From assembly GCF_047495875.1 (NCBI RefSeq), contig NC_092497.1, forward strand, positions 81,975,749 through 82,039,748: DNA of 64,000 nt, in the 5' to 3' direction. How positions within the stretch are numbered: the first letter of the stretch is position 1; each line of letters begins with the position of its first letter. The translations under genes and the position numbers were made by a program. This document shows, in pieces, positions 14,680-54,267 of the stretch. The stretch comes from Pithys albifrons albifrons (taxonomy: Eukaryota > Chordata > Aves > Passeriformes > Thamnophilidae). The notes under the pieces were generated by a model that had not been told where the DNA came from, made no database searches, and saw only the letters and a program-made list of their open reading frames with translations.

Positions 14680-15046
14680 TGATGTATAAAAGGTACCTCC
14701 ACAAAGTGTGGGTGCCCAGGCACTTCCAGAACCCTGGACATCCCATTACCTGGATCAACACTGGAGCCAAGACTGGTGATCTCTCTTTCCCCCCTTCTTC
14801 CTTTCTTTTTCTTTCCTCCTCTTCATCTCTCTGTTCCATTTCATCCTACCTCTCTGTTCAAAACCCACTGCCATTTGCTTATATACTAGGTCCAGGACTA
14901 ACTTAAACCAATTTCTATGCTAAGTGTGTAATTTACTAATAAAACTTTTTAAGTTTTTGTGGATCCCTTGCCTTTTGTAATTTCTTTCAACCATGAGCAT
15001 CTACAAATCTTGGATGCTCCCTTCCCCTTAAGGGTGGGATGCCACA
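14680..15046 (+). mobile_element. Probable LTR tail
   Basis: A pyrimidine-rich stretch (14783-14860), then an AATAAAAC polyadenylation signal near 14938, a G/T-rich stretch, and an end in GGGATGCCACA. This order is typical of the R-U5 end of avian endogenous retroviral LTRs. I could not fix the 5' end and found no target duplication. Confidence 0.45.
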
Positions 15047-15054
15047 AGTGCTGA

Positions 15055-15122
15055 CTGTGCTTTGAACAGGAGGCTGGAATAGAGGTCTCTTACAACCTGG
15101 ATGATCCTGTAATTCCAATCAT
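15055..15122 (+). mobile_element. CR1 3' tail scrap
   Basis: Contains TAGAGGTCTCTTACAACCTG and GATGATCCTGTAATTCCAAT, a diverged form of the CR1 3' terminus that ends in ATTCTATGAT-like repeats. Confidence 0.5.
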
Positions 15123-15297
15123 AGGGGCTCAATACTGGAAAGCACTATGGATGCAGAATCCTCTCCCAACACTAAGTTGGTTTACATCCAGTTTTCAGCC
15201 AAGGTACAGACACTTCAACTACTCCATTGCTGAAAACTTTCTTTCTCATATGTATCAGTTTTTCCCTTCCTGAGAGAAAATAAACTTCTTTTTTTTT

Positions 15298-15329
15298 GGG
15301 GGGGGGGAAGGGGGGGCAAGGGAAGGGGG
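15298..15329 (+). repeat. G-run tract, possible G-quadruplex
   Basis: Four G runs of 10, 7, 3 and 5 with loops AA, CAA and AA, flanked by long T runs on both sides. The spacing fits a G-quadruplex. It lies 2.7 kb before the SLC49A3 start. Confidence 0.6.
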
Positions 15330-18028
15330 ACTGTTGTTTTTTTTTTCCAGCATGGTCTTATGGTCTTTTCACTGTACAAGTTGTGTAACTGGGTCTCTTC
15401 AGTGTATTTTACATATGCTCATACATCAGAGACCACAGGAACCTCAGTACAAGTACCTACAAAACAAGGAACTAGGAACTGCTTAACTGAGAAGGACCTG
15501 TGACATCTGGCTTATACTTCCAGTTCCTGCAAACAAGAGCCAGGATGAAAATAGGGTATAGGATGTGCTGAGGTATGAGAAAAAGACAGTGACACTGGGG
15601 AGAAAGGGATTGACAGAGATACATCAGGAAGAAGCAGAGCACCAGGAAATAATTAGAAGGTGCAGGGCAGATGGGGCCCTTCTCCTTCAGCATGAATTCT
15701 ACTGCTGTCCTTGGTGTGTTGTTGCCAGTAACAAGTTGTGCCCCTGTCCATGGGAGATGTGGTATAGAGCAGAGGAATGAAGTTGCACAGAGCCGCTCTG
15801 AATGCTCTCATCTTCCTGCAACCCCAGACTAGTCCTTGCAGGGTAGGTACAGCAAGGCAATACATCTAGGAGAAGCATGAGGAAAGAAAAATATTTAATT
15901 AGTTCCAGGTGTGGGAGTAAATTGTTCTGCTGATTGTTCTGCTCCAAACAGAAAAGCAGTTCTCTTCTGCTGCAGTTGTCTTTTCCCCTTTCTCTGATGC
16001 TGTTTGACACTTGATTTCTGATGTCTGCACCCAAAGCGACAGAACTCTTACAGACATCTTTCACTGTCCAGATATAACTCACTCTAGGATCCTATTTCAA
16101 GTGCAAAACAGGACACCATGTTATCTTGACATAAGAAATAATGCAGAAAGGGACTAAATAGGGCAGTCTTGATCCTGATCTGTCCTACAAATACGTGCAT
16201 TTTTAGCTTTTAATGTATTTTACTAACAAAATGAAGCAGTAAAGGTGTTTCAGATGGGATACTGGTTTCTGACAGCATTATTCAGACATAATGATAACAG
16301 AGATTTTAAGCTGAAAAAAAAGGAGTGAGCACAGTGGAGATCATGTGGACAGAGCCCTAGTGAAGTTCATTTTCATACAGGGCTTACCTGCCAGCAGGAG
16401 AGACCAGGGATAGAAGGGAGTGATGGTTCTCCTGCTAAGCACTGGCTGCTGTGTCCTGCCGTCCCATACACCTGGGCCTCTTTCTAGCATGTCAGTGTAC
16501 AAGTTTCTTCCCATGTGTAAGCACTTCTGCGTCAGGAGGGCAGTTAGCTCTTGCACACAAGCCAGATCACAGGATGTCTTTTCAGAGCAGGGTAGAAGTT
16601 GCTGTGCATGAGCCTACAGCAAAGAAACAGCAGTGCTTATTTGTCAGCAGCTCGTACACCAGGTACACTGGGTCAGGCATTTATAAAAAGAGGTACATGT
16701 CAATCAATAATATTACCTTAATATTTTCACTTGCTATAACAAAATGCCAACTGCTATTACTAAATGTCAACACCCAGTTCCAGCTGAGACAGACTAGAAG
16801 GCACAATCTATCAGGCAGTAAATCTTGCTTACTAGGAAACATCCTATACTTTTCTTTATCCTGAAACAGCAGGCTCGACAAGGGGTAAAAATGGTTTCTT
16901 CTCACTCCTCTGTCCACTTCCTACTCCCCCCTCACACCCCCTCGAAAATTTTCAGCTGAAGTTGCCCATGAGAGAATACTTGCATAAGGATAACCTTTCC
17001 TATCCACTCAAAGCATTTGGATTAAAGTCCTTCTCACAGTAAGTGACCCCAGCCTCTGACTGAGAAGGCAGTGTGCTCTTAGCAGGTTGTGGCGAGGAAT
17101 GGCACAAGGATTTCAAACAGCTGAATAACAGATGATATAGTGGATGGTAGTATTTTGGAGGCATTTCTGGAAGCCTGTTGCCTCGGTACTCCTGAGGCTG
17201 AGCAGTGGGGGTGTCCTGGGTGTGAGGGGGTGATTACATCTCAGAGTAGGGTGAAAGACATCCAGGCACTACCTATCAACCCACCTGAAGTCATAGGTCT
17301 TATTGGAAAGCCGGGGGGGTTTCCTTTGCACTCTTGGCTTTTTCTCTGGGTGAGTTTTTGAGGAAATATCCACTACTGTGGGTGTCTCTGCACTGGGGAT
17401 ACTGCTGTCTGCAGCGAAACCAGTCATATAAATCCGTAGGTAAACTATATATCTCGTGGCTGATAGACCCCTGTGGGTCTTAACATCCTCTTTTATTCTT
17501 CTCTAGTCCCTCTTCTACTCCAGTAAACCATCACTCCTCGGACAGGCTGCTTCCACATGGCTTCTCCCTCCTCCTGCCACCACCAGCATCCCCAGCCGCT
17601 GAAGCTGCCGCTCCGGTGCTGCCCGAAAGCAAGAGCGTGACTCCTATGGTAAGGTGGACCCGTCGGCGGGCATTAGTGATGGCTGGTGATGCTGCTGTAG
17701 TTTTAACGACACAAGGGCAAGAAGCGTCTCCTCGCCAGGGCGTCCCACTTGACGCGCACCTCAGCAGCCCTGTTTAGGAGCGCCGAGCTCTTCCCCGATG
17801 AGAACGCGGCGGGGCACACGTGGGGTTCCGCGGGCACGGCGGCCGGACCCGCGGGGAAGGGCGGGCGCCCCGCTCGGCGCAGCCCCGCAGGGAGACAGGG
17901 CGGTCAGGCCGCGCCGTGCCGGGCCTGGGCGGTGGCACAACGGGGACCGGGGCCTCCCCTGGGAGGCCGGAGAGGGCGGAGGGGCGGGGCCGGACGTGCC
18001 GTGCCGAGCCGAGCCGAGCCGAGCCGCG

Positions 18029-45321
<27,293 letters not shown>

Positions 45322-47080
45322 GCAGGCCAAAAAAAGGATGTCAAGGACTGAGGACTCAGACACATGGACCAATGCTCAGCTGGCACACTGAGATACTTGG
45401 GTCCTGTTGCATAAGAAGCCAAGGACTAGAGCATAGTGCACCTTTGTTGTGCACCCCTCAATCTTGTATTTTTTTGGGGATCTAGGCTGAAAGAAATGCT
45501 GTCCTGACAGAAAGGTCAAGGTGGAAATGGACAATTATGCATGTAACTGAATTTTTAGCTGACTTGACTAAGCTAAAGAAACGTTGCAGAGGAGGGAAGC
45601 ATCATATTTCAGCCATTTTTTCATTTTCATGTACCTGGATCAAGGGTGAAGGTTTCAGAGGGATGGAATCTATGCCTACCACAAACCCAGTGGAAAACTT
45701 CCGTTTAAGGACTGTAGTTCTTGTACAGCATAACAACTCTTCTACTCTGAGAGTTGATATGATTGGGCCTCTTAGCTCAAGGGCAGTAGAAACGAGAGCA
45801 TCCTTTCATTCCAGCAGGGAAGTCTTAAGTATGTGATCTGTAATACAAGTCTGTTACAATGAGCCACTCTGTTTTCACATACAGACAGGAAAAGAAAAGC
45901 CTTGCCTGCTATGCTACCCATAAAAGGAAATATCAGGAAACAGCTAAAGGTAAATATGGCAGCATTCCTCACCCATCTGTTCCCCTGCAAGATGCTGAGA
46001 CATTCAGGATAAGCTTGTTTCACTAGGGCTTCTGTTTGTCTTTCACTCCTGCGATTTTAGTGGTTTAAGTTTTCCACAAGAAGATGAACCTACCTGATGT
46101 AATATTAAGGTAGAGTGATGCTCTCCTAGAGAGGAAGACTGAGAGGGCAGCTCAGTTTTTGGGCAGTGACTTATCACGGTCAATTGTGGTCAAAGCTGCC
46201 AGTAGGACTGGCAGAGGTGACCAGTTAGAGAATCCAGGGACTTGTAAGTTTCTGCAGGTGATAGGGGCTTTGGAGGGAAGACCTAGTAAGAAAAAACATC
46301 AAGAAATACCTTCCAGTTCTCCCTGCAGCTGACAGCTGTTCTTCAGTGTTACAAGAGATGGGAAGTGACAGACCCCATTTGGAGTTCAGCTACACTAACA
46401 ATTATCATGGGTACAACTGGAGTTTTCATTTTACAGTACTTCCACAGCACTCTGGTGTTCTGTTTTGGTGTTCAGATCTACATATCCAACCTGAGAAATT
46501 TTTTACATTTTAACACTTACATGGTAAAAAAAAAATTAGATGGGATTTCATAATACTTCATACCATACATGTTACAAAAAAATCTCAGTACTTGCTGATT
46601 AAGGGACCTTGATGCAAATTGGACCTGTGACTGGCTTTGGTCAGTCCAGCTAAAACACAATCCTAATGCTAAAGATCCCTGAGGAACACTGTATAAAGGA
46701 AATTCCCTTCCCCATTAGAAACTGGATAGTTCTCCCTTTGTAAAACACCTGTCTGCAATCTGCATCCTTCTAGGGAGCCTGCTTGTTCCTACAGCTCCAG
46801 CCTTGCTCTCACCAGTAAGCATTGATGTTTGTCAAAAGGAAAAGGAAGGAATTCTGAAACCAAAGTGAAAATGAAATAGAATTGTTTAAACATGTCAGAG
46901 GAATGAGAGTAGCTGTCTTTTGCAAAACTAACTGCAGTCCTGGAACTAACACACCAAACAGATGAACACCAAATTTACCTTCCCCTTCTGAGTTCTGCTG
47001 CACTGGGAAGTAAAAAGCACTTGGTACTTTATACTACAAATGTTTACATTTTTTAATAAAGGGTGATTTAAGAAAAGATT
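45322..47080 (+). other. SLC49A3: Probable SLC49A3 3' UTR
   Basis: No coding signal is seen after the stop codon. The first canonical polyadenylation hexamer I find is AATAAA at 47055-47060, followed by a T-rich stretch. The 3' UTR would then be about 1.75 kb. An earlier non-canonical site cannot be excluded, and the cleavage point is a guess. Confidence 0.45.
47055..47060 (+). terminator. AATAAA polyadenylation hexamer
   Basis: Canonical hexamer about 1.73 kb after the SLC49A3 stop codon, in the right orientation and followed within 40 nt by a TGTTTTCT stretch that could serve as the downstream element. Confidence 0.45.
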
Positions 47081-48239
47081 AATGTTTTCTCGCTATATCA
47101 ATCCCTAGAAAATATTTTATAGATGCAAGGATGCATGAGATCTGCTATGCAGCACAAACCAAAGGCCTCAGTATTTGCCAGATGTGCATTAACTTGTGCT
47201 CAAACTGATGATGTGTGAAGATCTTTAAAATGACAGTGTGACATTAGTTCCATTTTGATGGACAGGTTAAAGGAGTAAGGAAATACTGCTAGCAAACATC
47301 TCCAAAATCTGTTGCCCTGGTAAGAGAGTCTGCCTTGCACCAGCTAAGACAGTCTTATCTTTATCGAAGCATATAAAAGAGATTTGAAAGGGGAGATTTT
47401 TCTCTATTAATCAGATATCATACGTAGAGGTGTGTGAGACTATTTCTGAATTCCTATTTGTGTAGTGAAGCAGGTTGCTCCTTCACTATATAGTTTGTCA
47501 TATGTTGACAGCATGCCATGAAAGCATTATGTCCCTTCTAACAGTGAGGCCAGGTAGCTCATGCAAATACCTACCTTGCATTGTCCACTGTTCCTGCTGG
47601 CTCAGCTAACTTCATGTTTTGTATTTGGAACAAAAGATGCTCAAATGTTTGTGCTAGTCTGTAATTACCTCCGTAGCTGAAGATTACTGTCTTCTGTACA
47701 GTCTTATTTTTAAGGCTGCATAACTCATCTGTCTCTCACAGCTCAGTTTTAGATGTGTCTTTACCCTGGAAAGCCTATGGAAAATGTGAAGCTGAAATCT
47801 TAAGAGAACAGGGATTTTGATGTTAAGGTATGGGCCAAGTATGTTCGGAGATTGGACTTGTGTCCTCTTCATGCCAAAGGAGTATCTGCCTTAAGCCTTC
47901 CATGTCCCCAGTTACGCTGGCAGAGGCATCTACAATTAGGTCTATGGGGATCACTAGAAAACCACAGAAAGCCTGCTGCAAAGGTGAATGGTCCTGTCTG
48001 TGGTCTGGTTTCACTAGAGCCCTTCTGGTTTTGTAAAGTCAAAGGAGAGAGACATAAATGTCAGGCAACTGGTCCCATCATAGCAGTGGACCAGAAAGCA
48101 GTCCTCTGCAACAGCCAGGGATGTATACTCTTCTGTGGCTGGAGTGTCTGCACCATCTACACTGGTGATGCCTGCTGCCTCCACCTGACAGAACTGCTGT
48201 AGGGAGAGGCCCCAGTGGAAACCTCTGTTTGTAAAAAAA

Positions 48240-51200
48240 AGCCAAGACCTTTTTTCTGGGGCAGGGACAGGCAGCAAACCTGCCTGAAAAATGTGTGCCG
48301 AGGTGGTGCATCTCCTGCAGCAGGTGGCTGAGCTGCAGGAGGCGGTTAGAAGGCTGCATAAAATCAGGGAGGCTGAGAAGGAGGTTAGATAGCTGATTAT
48401 AACTGCAGCCTGCAGTGATCCCATATTCAATGGTCAAACAGGCAAAAAGTCCCTCGCTGGCCACACACAGAAGGGAGGGGACCAATAATGCAGAAGACTG
48501 GAAGCTTGCAACAACATGGACCAGCAGAAGGAAGAGAATTCCATGAAGCCTGAGGTGCCCTTACTTGACCTGTCACATCAGAAGCTGAGCTCCACACACT
48601 GGAGCTGAGTAAGGCAGCCCCATCTGCTCCCTGTATCACAACCAGCACAACTACAAAAAGGCAACAAGTGATAGCAGTAGGTGACTGTTCTGAGAGGTGT
48701 GGAAGTACTCACTTGCTGACCTGATACACTCTCTAGAGAGGTGCTTCTTACTGGAGAGTTGTGTCAGTAAGCCTGAGCCTTGTACAGTCCACTGACTTAT
48801 CTGCTGCTGTTTAATTAATCCTCCCATTGAAAGGAATGTGTTTGAAAGAGCCAGTTGAATCTGGCAAATCAACAAGTGGTTACGGGGTTCGTACCACAGT
48901 CCAGGTTTCAGTTTATTGGACCATGAGACTCACCAGGTAGAGAAGCCGCATCTGCTGATGATGTCTGCCTGTCAGGGAAGGCGAAGAGCATCTTCAGGCT
49001 GGCCAAGCTGGTGAAGAGGGCTTTAAACTCAAGGTGCTGAGGGAGGAGAACCTCAGTCCATCCCACTCCTACCAGTTTGATGTCAGTGTCTGTGAGAGAT
49101 GTCCAGAGCTTGGAACAGGATTGCAGGTCAGCAGGAGAGCATCTGAAGAGCAGCACAAAGGAATTAGTGACACTCCAGCCCACCTAAAATGCCTCTACGC
49201 AAACACACATAGCACGGGGAAGAAACTAGAGGAATTACAGATGGGCTATGACCATATAGGCAGCACAGATATTTAGTTGGATTGCTTCTGTGACAGGAGT
49301 GCTGGAATGGGAGGATACAGGCTCTGTTTCAAGGACCACCTGGAGTGGACGGTGCTCTGCTGGGGCCTGCTACAAGCCTGCCTGCCAGGAAGACCAAGCA
49401 GATGAGTCCTTCTGTACAGATAGGACCACCCTCACATTCACAATCCCTGGTCCCCATGGGGGACTTGAACCACCCTGATAGCTGTTGGAGAGACAACACA
49501 GCAGGGCACAAGCACCAGGAGGTAGCTGGAATACATTGATAATTTCTTTGTCCAAGTGATAGAGAAGCCAACAAGGAAAAAGTGCTATGGTGGGCCTTTC
49601 TCTCACCAAGAAGGAAGGGCTGGAGGGGCATGTGAACTCCAAGGGCAGCCTCGGCTGTAGTGACAATGAATTGGTGGAGTTCGAGACCCTTAGGGAAGCA
49701 AGGAAGGCGTACAGCAAGCTCGCTATCCTGGGTTCAGAAGAGCAGACTTTGACCTCTTTGGGAATAGTATGGTATAAAGCCCTGGAGGGAAGATTGGCCC
49801 AAGAATACTTGCTGATATTCAAGGATCACCTCCTCCAAGTTCAGGAGTGATGCATCTCAGCAAAGAAGAAGTCAGACAAAAACATCAGAAGTCCATCATG
49901 GATACATAAGGAACCCCTGGAAAAACTCAAATACAGCAAGTGTGCACACAGAGGGTGGAAGCATGAAAGGGTAGACTGAGAGGAATACAGAGAGGTTGTC
50001 CAAGCAGCAAGGGATTCAGTTAGGAAAGCTAAACTTCTGATAGAATTAGTTCTGGCCAGGACCATCAAGAAAAGCCTCAGTGATAAAATGAAGGCTAGGG
50101 AAAATGTGGAAGCATGCTTCCTCTCTGGAAGCAAATGGGAGACCTGGTTACCTGGGATGTGGAGAAGGCTGAGGTACTCAATGACTTTTTTGCTCCAGTC
50201 TTCACTGTTAAGTGCTCCAGACACACTGCCCACATTGCAGAAATTGCAAATGGCAAAGGCAGGCAGTGGGAAAATGAAGAACCACCTGCTGTAGAAGACC
50301 AGGTTCAAGACCATCTACAGAACCTGAAGGTGTACAAGTCCAGGGGACCTGATGACATACAACAAGGGTCTCAAGGAAACTGCAGAGGAAGTGGCAAAAA
50401 CATTATCCATTGTATTTGAGAAGTTGCAGCTGTCCAGTGAAGTTCCCACTTACTGGAAAAGAGGGAATATGAACCCCATTTTTAAAAAGGGAAGCAAGGA
50501 AGACCTGGGGAACTACAGGCTAGGCAGTCTCACATGGTACCTAGCAAGATCATGGATCACATGCTCCTGGAAACTACAAAAATGCCTGTGGAAAATAAGG
50601 ATGTGATTAGGGACAGCCAGCATGGCTGGACTATGGTCAAATTGTGCCTGACAAATCTGGTGGTCTTCTACAATGGGGTTACAGTATTGTTTCATGAGGT
50701 GAGAGTGACTGATGTCATCTGCCTGCATTTGTGGAAAGCATTTGACACTGTCTCACACGACATCCTTGTATCTACACTGGAGAGATGTGAATCTGATGGA
50801 TGGACCACTTGGTGTATAAAGAATTGGCTAGACGATCATACTCAAAGAATTGCAGTCAATTGTTTGATGGCCACGTGGAGACCAGTGACGAGTTATTCCT
50901 CAAGAGTCTGTACTAGGACCAGTCCTGTTCAACATCTTTGTCAGGGACACGGACAGTGGAATCAAGGGCACCCTCAGCAAGTTTGCTGATGACACCAAGC
51001 TGTGTGGTGCAGTCAACACACTGGAGGGAAGGTCTCAGCAATCCCAGGCACACCTACAGGTCGGGCAGAGAAGTGATTGAGAGCAGCCCTATGGAGAAGG
51101 ACTTTGGGGCGGGGGGTGGTTGATGAAAAACTCAACATGAGCCAGCAATGTGCACTTGCAACCCAGAAAGCCAGTGGAATCCTGGGCTGCTGCATCAAAA

Positions 51201-51885
51201 AGAGATTGGCCAGCAGGTCAAGGGAAGTGATTGTGTCCCTCTGCTCTTGTGAGACCCCATCTGGAGTACTGCATGCAGATCTGGGGTCCGCAGCATAAGA
51301 AGGACACGGACCTATTGGAGGAAATCCAGGGAAAGGTCACAAAGATCATCAGAGGGATGGAGCGCTTCTCCTTTGAGGAAAGGCTGAGAGGGTTGGGGCT
51401 GTTAAGCCTGGAGAAGCAAAGGCTTTGTGGGGAGAATTTATAGACCCATCCAGTACATGAATGGAGCCTACAAGAAAGGTGAAGAGGGACTTTCTACAAG
51501 GGTATGCAGTGACAGGACAAGGGGAAATGGCAATAAACATTAAAAGTGCAGGCTTAGATTATTATATTTCATTATATATAAACATGTATTATGTAAATGA
51601 TATCTATAATATATATTTATATATTTTTATGTGTATATATATACACATATATATAAAATTATATATATATTACGTAGAAATTCCTTACTGGGGGAGTGGT
51701 GAGGCACTGAACTGGTTGTCTAGAATGCCTCATCCCTGGAAGTGTTCAAGGCCAAAGTGAGTGGGGCTCTGAGTGATCTGGTATCTTGGAAGGTGTTCCT
51801 GACCATGGCAGGGGCATATGGGCAGGGCATTTGGGATTCGGTGATCTTTAAGGTCGTTTCTAACACAAACCATTCAATGATTCTT
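48240..51885 (+). mobile_element. Long CR1 LINE, + strand, inactive
   Basis: Pieces appear in order. Near 48290-48390 is the ORF1 coiled-coil-like LLQQVAELQEAVRRLHKI. At 49540-49830 are endonuclease C-terminal blocks (KEGLEGHVNSKGSLGCSDNE). Around 50150-50990 are RT blocks ([26 protein letters not shown], and [11 protein letters not shown] near 50980, keeping FADD). At 51230-51430 are thumb and 3' blocks. The end at 51840-51883 reads AAGGTCGTTTCTAACACAAA then CCATTCAATGATTCT. Frameshifts break both ORFs. Sequence back to about 47.84 kb may also belong to its 5' part. Confidence 0.88.
51546..51678. repeat. AT-rich microsatellite inside CR1
   Basis: About 130 nt of AT, TATAT and one GTGTATATATATACACA palindrome-like stretch, splitting the CR1 3' part. 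It probably grew after insertion. Confidence 0.8.
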
Positions 51886-53453
51886 GCCATCCTGCACACA
51901 GCTAGGGCCCAGACAATAATTCCACTGGAAAAAAGGTTATTCCTTTCACACAGCAGCTACTCTTGAGGCCCCTGCACCAGCACAATCCAAAGGTTTTCTG
52001 CAGGACACTTAACACCAGTTGTCCCTAGAGCAACTATTCTTGATGACACACACCTGTAGGGTTCCTGGATACCCTCAGGACAGCCAGCTCTCTCTCTGCT
52101 TTCCTTCTGTAGACTTCCCTAGGGATTGCATGGGCCTGACAGGGAATGGTCAAGTTCACATGAGCCTGGGAGTGAAATATGCTGCTGTCTGAAGACTGAG
52201 CAGTTCCTGTGCAACCTGTCTGGTCCTGGGCAGACCTGGCTGTTTCTGCTAGGAGGGCAAAAGAGGCAGGACAAGACCTGCTGTTGTACTGGAGAAAAGC
52301 ATCCCCAAGGATAGTCCTGTGAGTACATCCACCTCATTAGAGAACTGCAGAGAGACTCAGGTGAGGTCCTTTGTTCTCTGTTCAGTACTCCTCCCATGCT
52401 GCACTTCTCACAGAAAGGCAGTGGACACGTCAGCCAATTCCACACTGCCTCCACAGGTGGAGAGAGTGTTACATATCAACACAGAAAGCTCTGATTCTAC
52501 AGGATTGGATTGCCCTGATTGGAGTTAGGGTGGTGGCTGTCTACATTGTAAAATATACCAAATATACCAACCAACATATACCAAATAAAATTAATATTGA
52601 TGCAGTCTTTTTTAAGTAAGTAGAAGCAGACTTAACATCACAATGTTAAAAAATAATCCAAATAAACTTTAGGACAGAAGATGCGTTTTGTGTCTTCAAA
52701 AAAAGGAAAAACGTGCAGAAAAAACCTCCCAGGTCTGTGTACAAACTGTCAAGATAGAAAAATAATCCTGTGATTGGAGCTGGCACATCATGAAAGAAAC
52801 AAATTATGACAATGGCTGGAGTGGCCATTCCGTCCATTGTTACTGCCCCTCTTTTGGGATCGCTGTAATTAAACACCTTTAGCCCTAAGCAAAGAGACTC
52901 AATGAGGACAGATACAGGCTGGAAAACAAAAGCAATTGTACTTTGGTGCTACAGAAAACTCTTTTGTGCATTATGAGTTTCTGAGATTTATTTTTGGTGA
53001 ACCCCTGGAGATTCATGATCTGTTGTCTATTTCTCACATTCATCTACACCTCTCTTTGGATCAAGTTTGTCACAGAATTTCATGACCTACCAGTGAAAAT
53101 GAACTGTAATTTAGCTTTCTGGAGCTCTGCAAATTTAGAACTCTTCAGAGGAGCATAAAGCAGCAGCTACCATGTCCAGATTCTGCTTGATAGTCTGTAA
53201 TGTTAAAAAGAATGAACACCAGAAGCAACCAGTGCTTTAAAACTCCCCGAGAAATTCTTAACGCATTTAAAACAAGTGGTCCTTCTCACAGCTGCAATGT
53301 TTTCATACCTGTGTCTGATTTGCAGGCAGTTCCCTCAATAATTTTGGCTTAAGTCAAACAGTGGATGGAAGGAAATATATCCTGGAACTACATGTGCTGC
53401 AAAAACAGAACAAAACTAGCTTTCTTGTGAGGTTTCATGGAAAAGGCATGCAG
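51886..53453. other. Spacer between CR1 and solo LTR
   Basis: No exon or clear repeat seen. Short open frames only. Confidence 0.5.
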
Positions 53454-53458
53454 AAAGA

Positions 53459-54262
53459 TGTCTTGGTTTGAGGGGAAAAAAACCAAAATGTTTACCCACA
53501 AGCGAGGGAGGGGACCTTCTCCACAATAATCACGCCACTCTTTATCAAATTTAAGAAAAAAGGAATTTTAATAGAAGGAGGATAACTGTTCTTAACTGCT
53601 ATATATAAACAGACTAGTGCAAACCACTTCCCCAACACCACAAGAGAAAGAAAAAAACCAAAACCCATCAGGTTTTCCTCCAGGAGGAAAGTGATACTTA
53701 AGCAGTGTCAGTGTCACAGCCCGGCTGGCTGCGGAGTGAGTTCCCAGTAGTTCCCAGTCCCTCTCCAGCGAGACAGACGAGTGGTGAGCTCCCAGATGAA
53801 CTCTGTGTCTCTTGTCCCAGATGAAGGAAAAAGAAAGCTGAAAGTGGGGAACCACCACGTGTCCTGCAAAAGCAGCTGCAAACTTCTCTCTCTCCTGGGT
53901 CACTGCCCCAGCCGGGGCGGGCAGGTGTGACGGTGCGGGCGGTGGTCGGTGCGGGCGGTGGTCAGGCTGGAACAGAGGCCGGGATCCCAGATGCAGGAAC
54001 CGGGAGAAACAGCCACGGCGAGGAGAAAAAAGCAGCAGCTCAGCCAGAAGCCCCAGCAGTGCCAGCAGAGCCCCTTCTCTCCTCGGCAGCCACCGCTCCT
54101 GACTTCCACGGAGCTAAGAAAAAAAAGATGTCCCCAAAAAAACAAAAGAGGCAAACCTGCCGCCATCCAAGTGATCAGCAGTAACTACTTCTTTTGTTAA
54201 CTGCTGGCATGGGCAGTTAGTGGCAGGGGAGAGAATTTACATAATAATCCCAAACTACAACA
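53459..54262 (-). mobile_element. Solo LTR, minus orientation
   Basis: Starts TGTCTTGGTTTGAGGGG and ends in AACTACAACA, flanked by AAAGA (53454-53458) and AAAGG (54263-54267). On the minus strand ATTAAA lies near 53567, close to the 3' end. The 5' terminal TGTCTTGG is shared with the LTRs in intron 1, so it is a related family. 804 nt, no internal retroviral sequence. Confidence 0.7.
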
Positions 54263-54267
54263 AAAGG

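Larger units (their letters stand above)
15047..17560. other. Upstream flank of the CpG island
   Basis: No exon is supported. The stretch holds a CR1 3' tail near 15055-15122 and a G-run tract at 15298-15329. A GTAAGG donor-like site at about 17649 in the GC-rich shoulder could end an alternative 5' UTR exon, but the sequence before it meets a stop in the one ATG frame I followed. Confidence 0.5.

Noticed and set aside
17560..17649. Coding exon of a neighbouring gene ending at a GTAAGG donor
   Set aside because: The one ATG frame followed reaches a stop before the donor and nothing resembles a known protein. At most it is an untranslated exon.
48014..48430. 138- and 135-codon minus-strand frames
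   Set aside because: They lie antisense to the CR1 ORF1 region and do not resemble known proteins.
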